The notes under the pieces: model-generated
Database searches by the model: none
Told to the model about the DNA's origin: nothing
What the model saw: only the letters and a program-made list of their open reading frames with translations
Made by a program: the position numbers and the translations under genes
Part shown: positions 16,281 through 16,786 of the stretch, piece by piece
Numbering within the stretch: position 1 is the stretch's first letter
How the letters are laid out: each line of letters starts with the position of its first letter
DNA from: CAZJAT01 sp964544145
GTDB taxonomy: Bacteria; Hydrothermota; 32-111
Assembly (NCBI GenBank): GCA_964544145.1
Contig: CAZJAT010000032.1
Location: 1-16,786, forward strand
Direction of reading: 5' to 3'
Length of the DNA: 16,786 bases

Positions 16281-16786
16281 AAAAGATATTATCTTTATTT
16301 ATCATTTCGGTTATTATTTTAATAATGCCGCTACAGGCATATGATTTTACCAGCGGTGAATATACCATAAACAGGAATGAGGCAGGTTATGTTGGGAATT
16401 CCCTGCTAATGAGTAATTTTTCATGGGGCATGCTGGCATGTACCGGTATCTTTGTACCATTGATATTCCTTGTGGATGATACTGCATTCGGAATTTTGAC
16501 TATGATGTCATTTACCGCCTGGACGCTTTTCCAGGGTTTTGCCGCAATATCATTGAGGGATATGATAAATATGTCAGAGAGGTCAGGGTCCAATTTTCCG
16601 CGCCCCAATTTTGCTTTATGGTCACACATAATAAGTGCTTCATTCGGAATGGGCGGTATTGTCGGAGGTGGACTGATATTTTCCGATGATACGGCAGCAG
16701 CAATAATAATGACATCTCTCTGCTGCGCAGTATCCATGCTGAGCGGAATCATTGCGAATTTCGGCAATTATGCCTATGCAAACAGA
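16277..16786 (+). CDS. Membrane protein of unknown function, translationally coupled to the cyclase gene (partial)
   Basis: The start ATG overlaps the cyclase stop in an ATGA junction, with GGAGG at 16268-16272. 170 codons run open to the window end. A signal-peptide-like start (MKKILSLFIISVIILIMPLQA) is followed by a short polar region and four hydrophobic segments at about 48-66, 70-92, 114-134 and 137-155, with loops containing RDMINMSERSGSNFPRPNF. I recognise no family. The coupling implies that it is made in step with the cyclase, for example as a membrane anchor or sensor. Base composition appears somewhat more GC-rich than in the cyclase gene. Confidence 0.75.
   Translation, partial: MKKILSLFIISVIILIMPLQAYDFTSGEYTINRNEAGYVGNSLLMSNFSWGMLACTGIFVPLIFLVDDTAFGILTMMSFTAWTLFQGFAAISLRDMINMSERSGSNFPRPNFALWSHIISASFGMGGIVGGGLIFSDDTAAAIIMTSLCCAVSMLSGIIANFGNYAYANR

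Overview
This is an AT-rich chromosomal segment from a Gram-negative-type bacterium with an outer membrane. Evidence for the outer membrane is several Sec signal peptides, a LolA-like periplasmic protein, a beta-barrel ending in an aromatic residue, and a C-terminal tail resembling type IX secretion sorting domains. Isoleucine ATA codons are heavily used, and TGA serves as a normal stop. LVIVD-repeat exported propellers, a Por-secretion-like tail and a very large cyclase/ATPase/TPR protein fit an uncultured FCB-group or related candidate phylum (Cloacimonadota or WOR-3-like lineages). That placement is inference, since no rRNA or marker gene is present. I see no tRNA, rRNA, CRISPR array, transposase or integrase.

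Layout. (1) 1-2203, minus strand: a partial exported protein with 14 LVIVD propeller units followed by carboxypeptidase-regulatory-like domains. (2) 2204-2345: divergent control region with a near-consensus promoter, overlapped by a TAGACC-N4-GGTCTA palindrome and a third half-site that contains the ribosome binding site. (3) 2346-8618, plus strand: a compact presumed operon of TetR regulator, LolD/MacB-type ATPase, two FtsX/MacB-type permeases, LolA-like outer-membrane lipoprotein-sorting protein, beta-barrel protein and flavodoxin. Together they look like a self-regulated, Lol-like route from inner to outer membrane. (4) 8617-11524: two perfect 199-bp direct repeats flank a 2,510-bp insert. 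The left repeat carries a truncated copy of a CGGC-domain gene, and the right repeat is the 5' part of the intact gene. The insert holds a second LVIVD protein gene, built from near-identical 126-bp units, between the broken ends of two other genes. (5) 11397-12389: CGGC-domain protein and an ICMT/PEMT-like membrane methyltransferase. Without the insert these would directly follow the flavodoxin gene. (6) 12416-16786: a tiny signal-peptide ORF, a 1,257-residue protein with the domain order of animal soluble adenylyl cyclase (two cyclase domains, AAA-type NTPase, TPRs), and a translationally coupled membrane protein that runs off the window.

The most notable items are the insertion with its 199-bp duplication, the contrast between homogenised and diverged repeats in the two 14-unit propellers, and the soluble-adenylyl-cyclase-like protein, which keeps nearly all catalytic residues and is coupled to membrane or exported partners.
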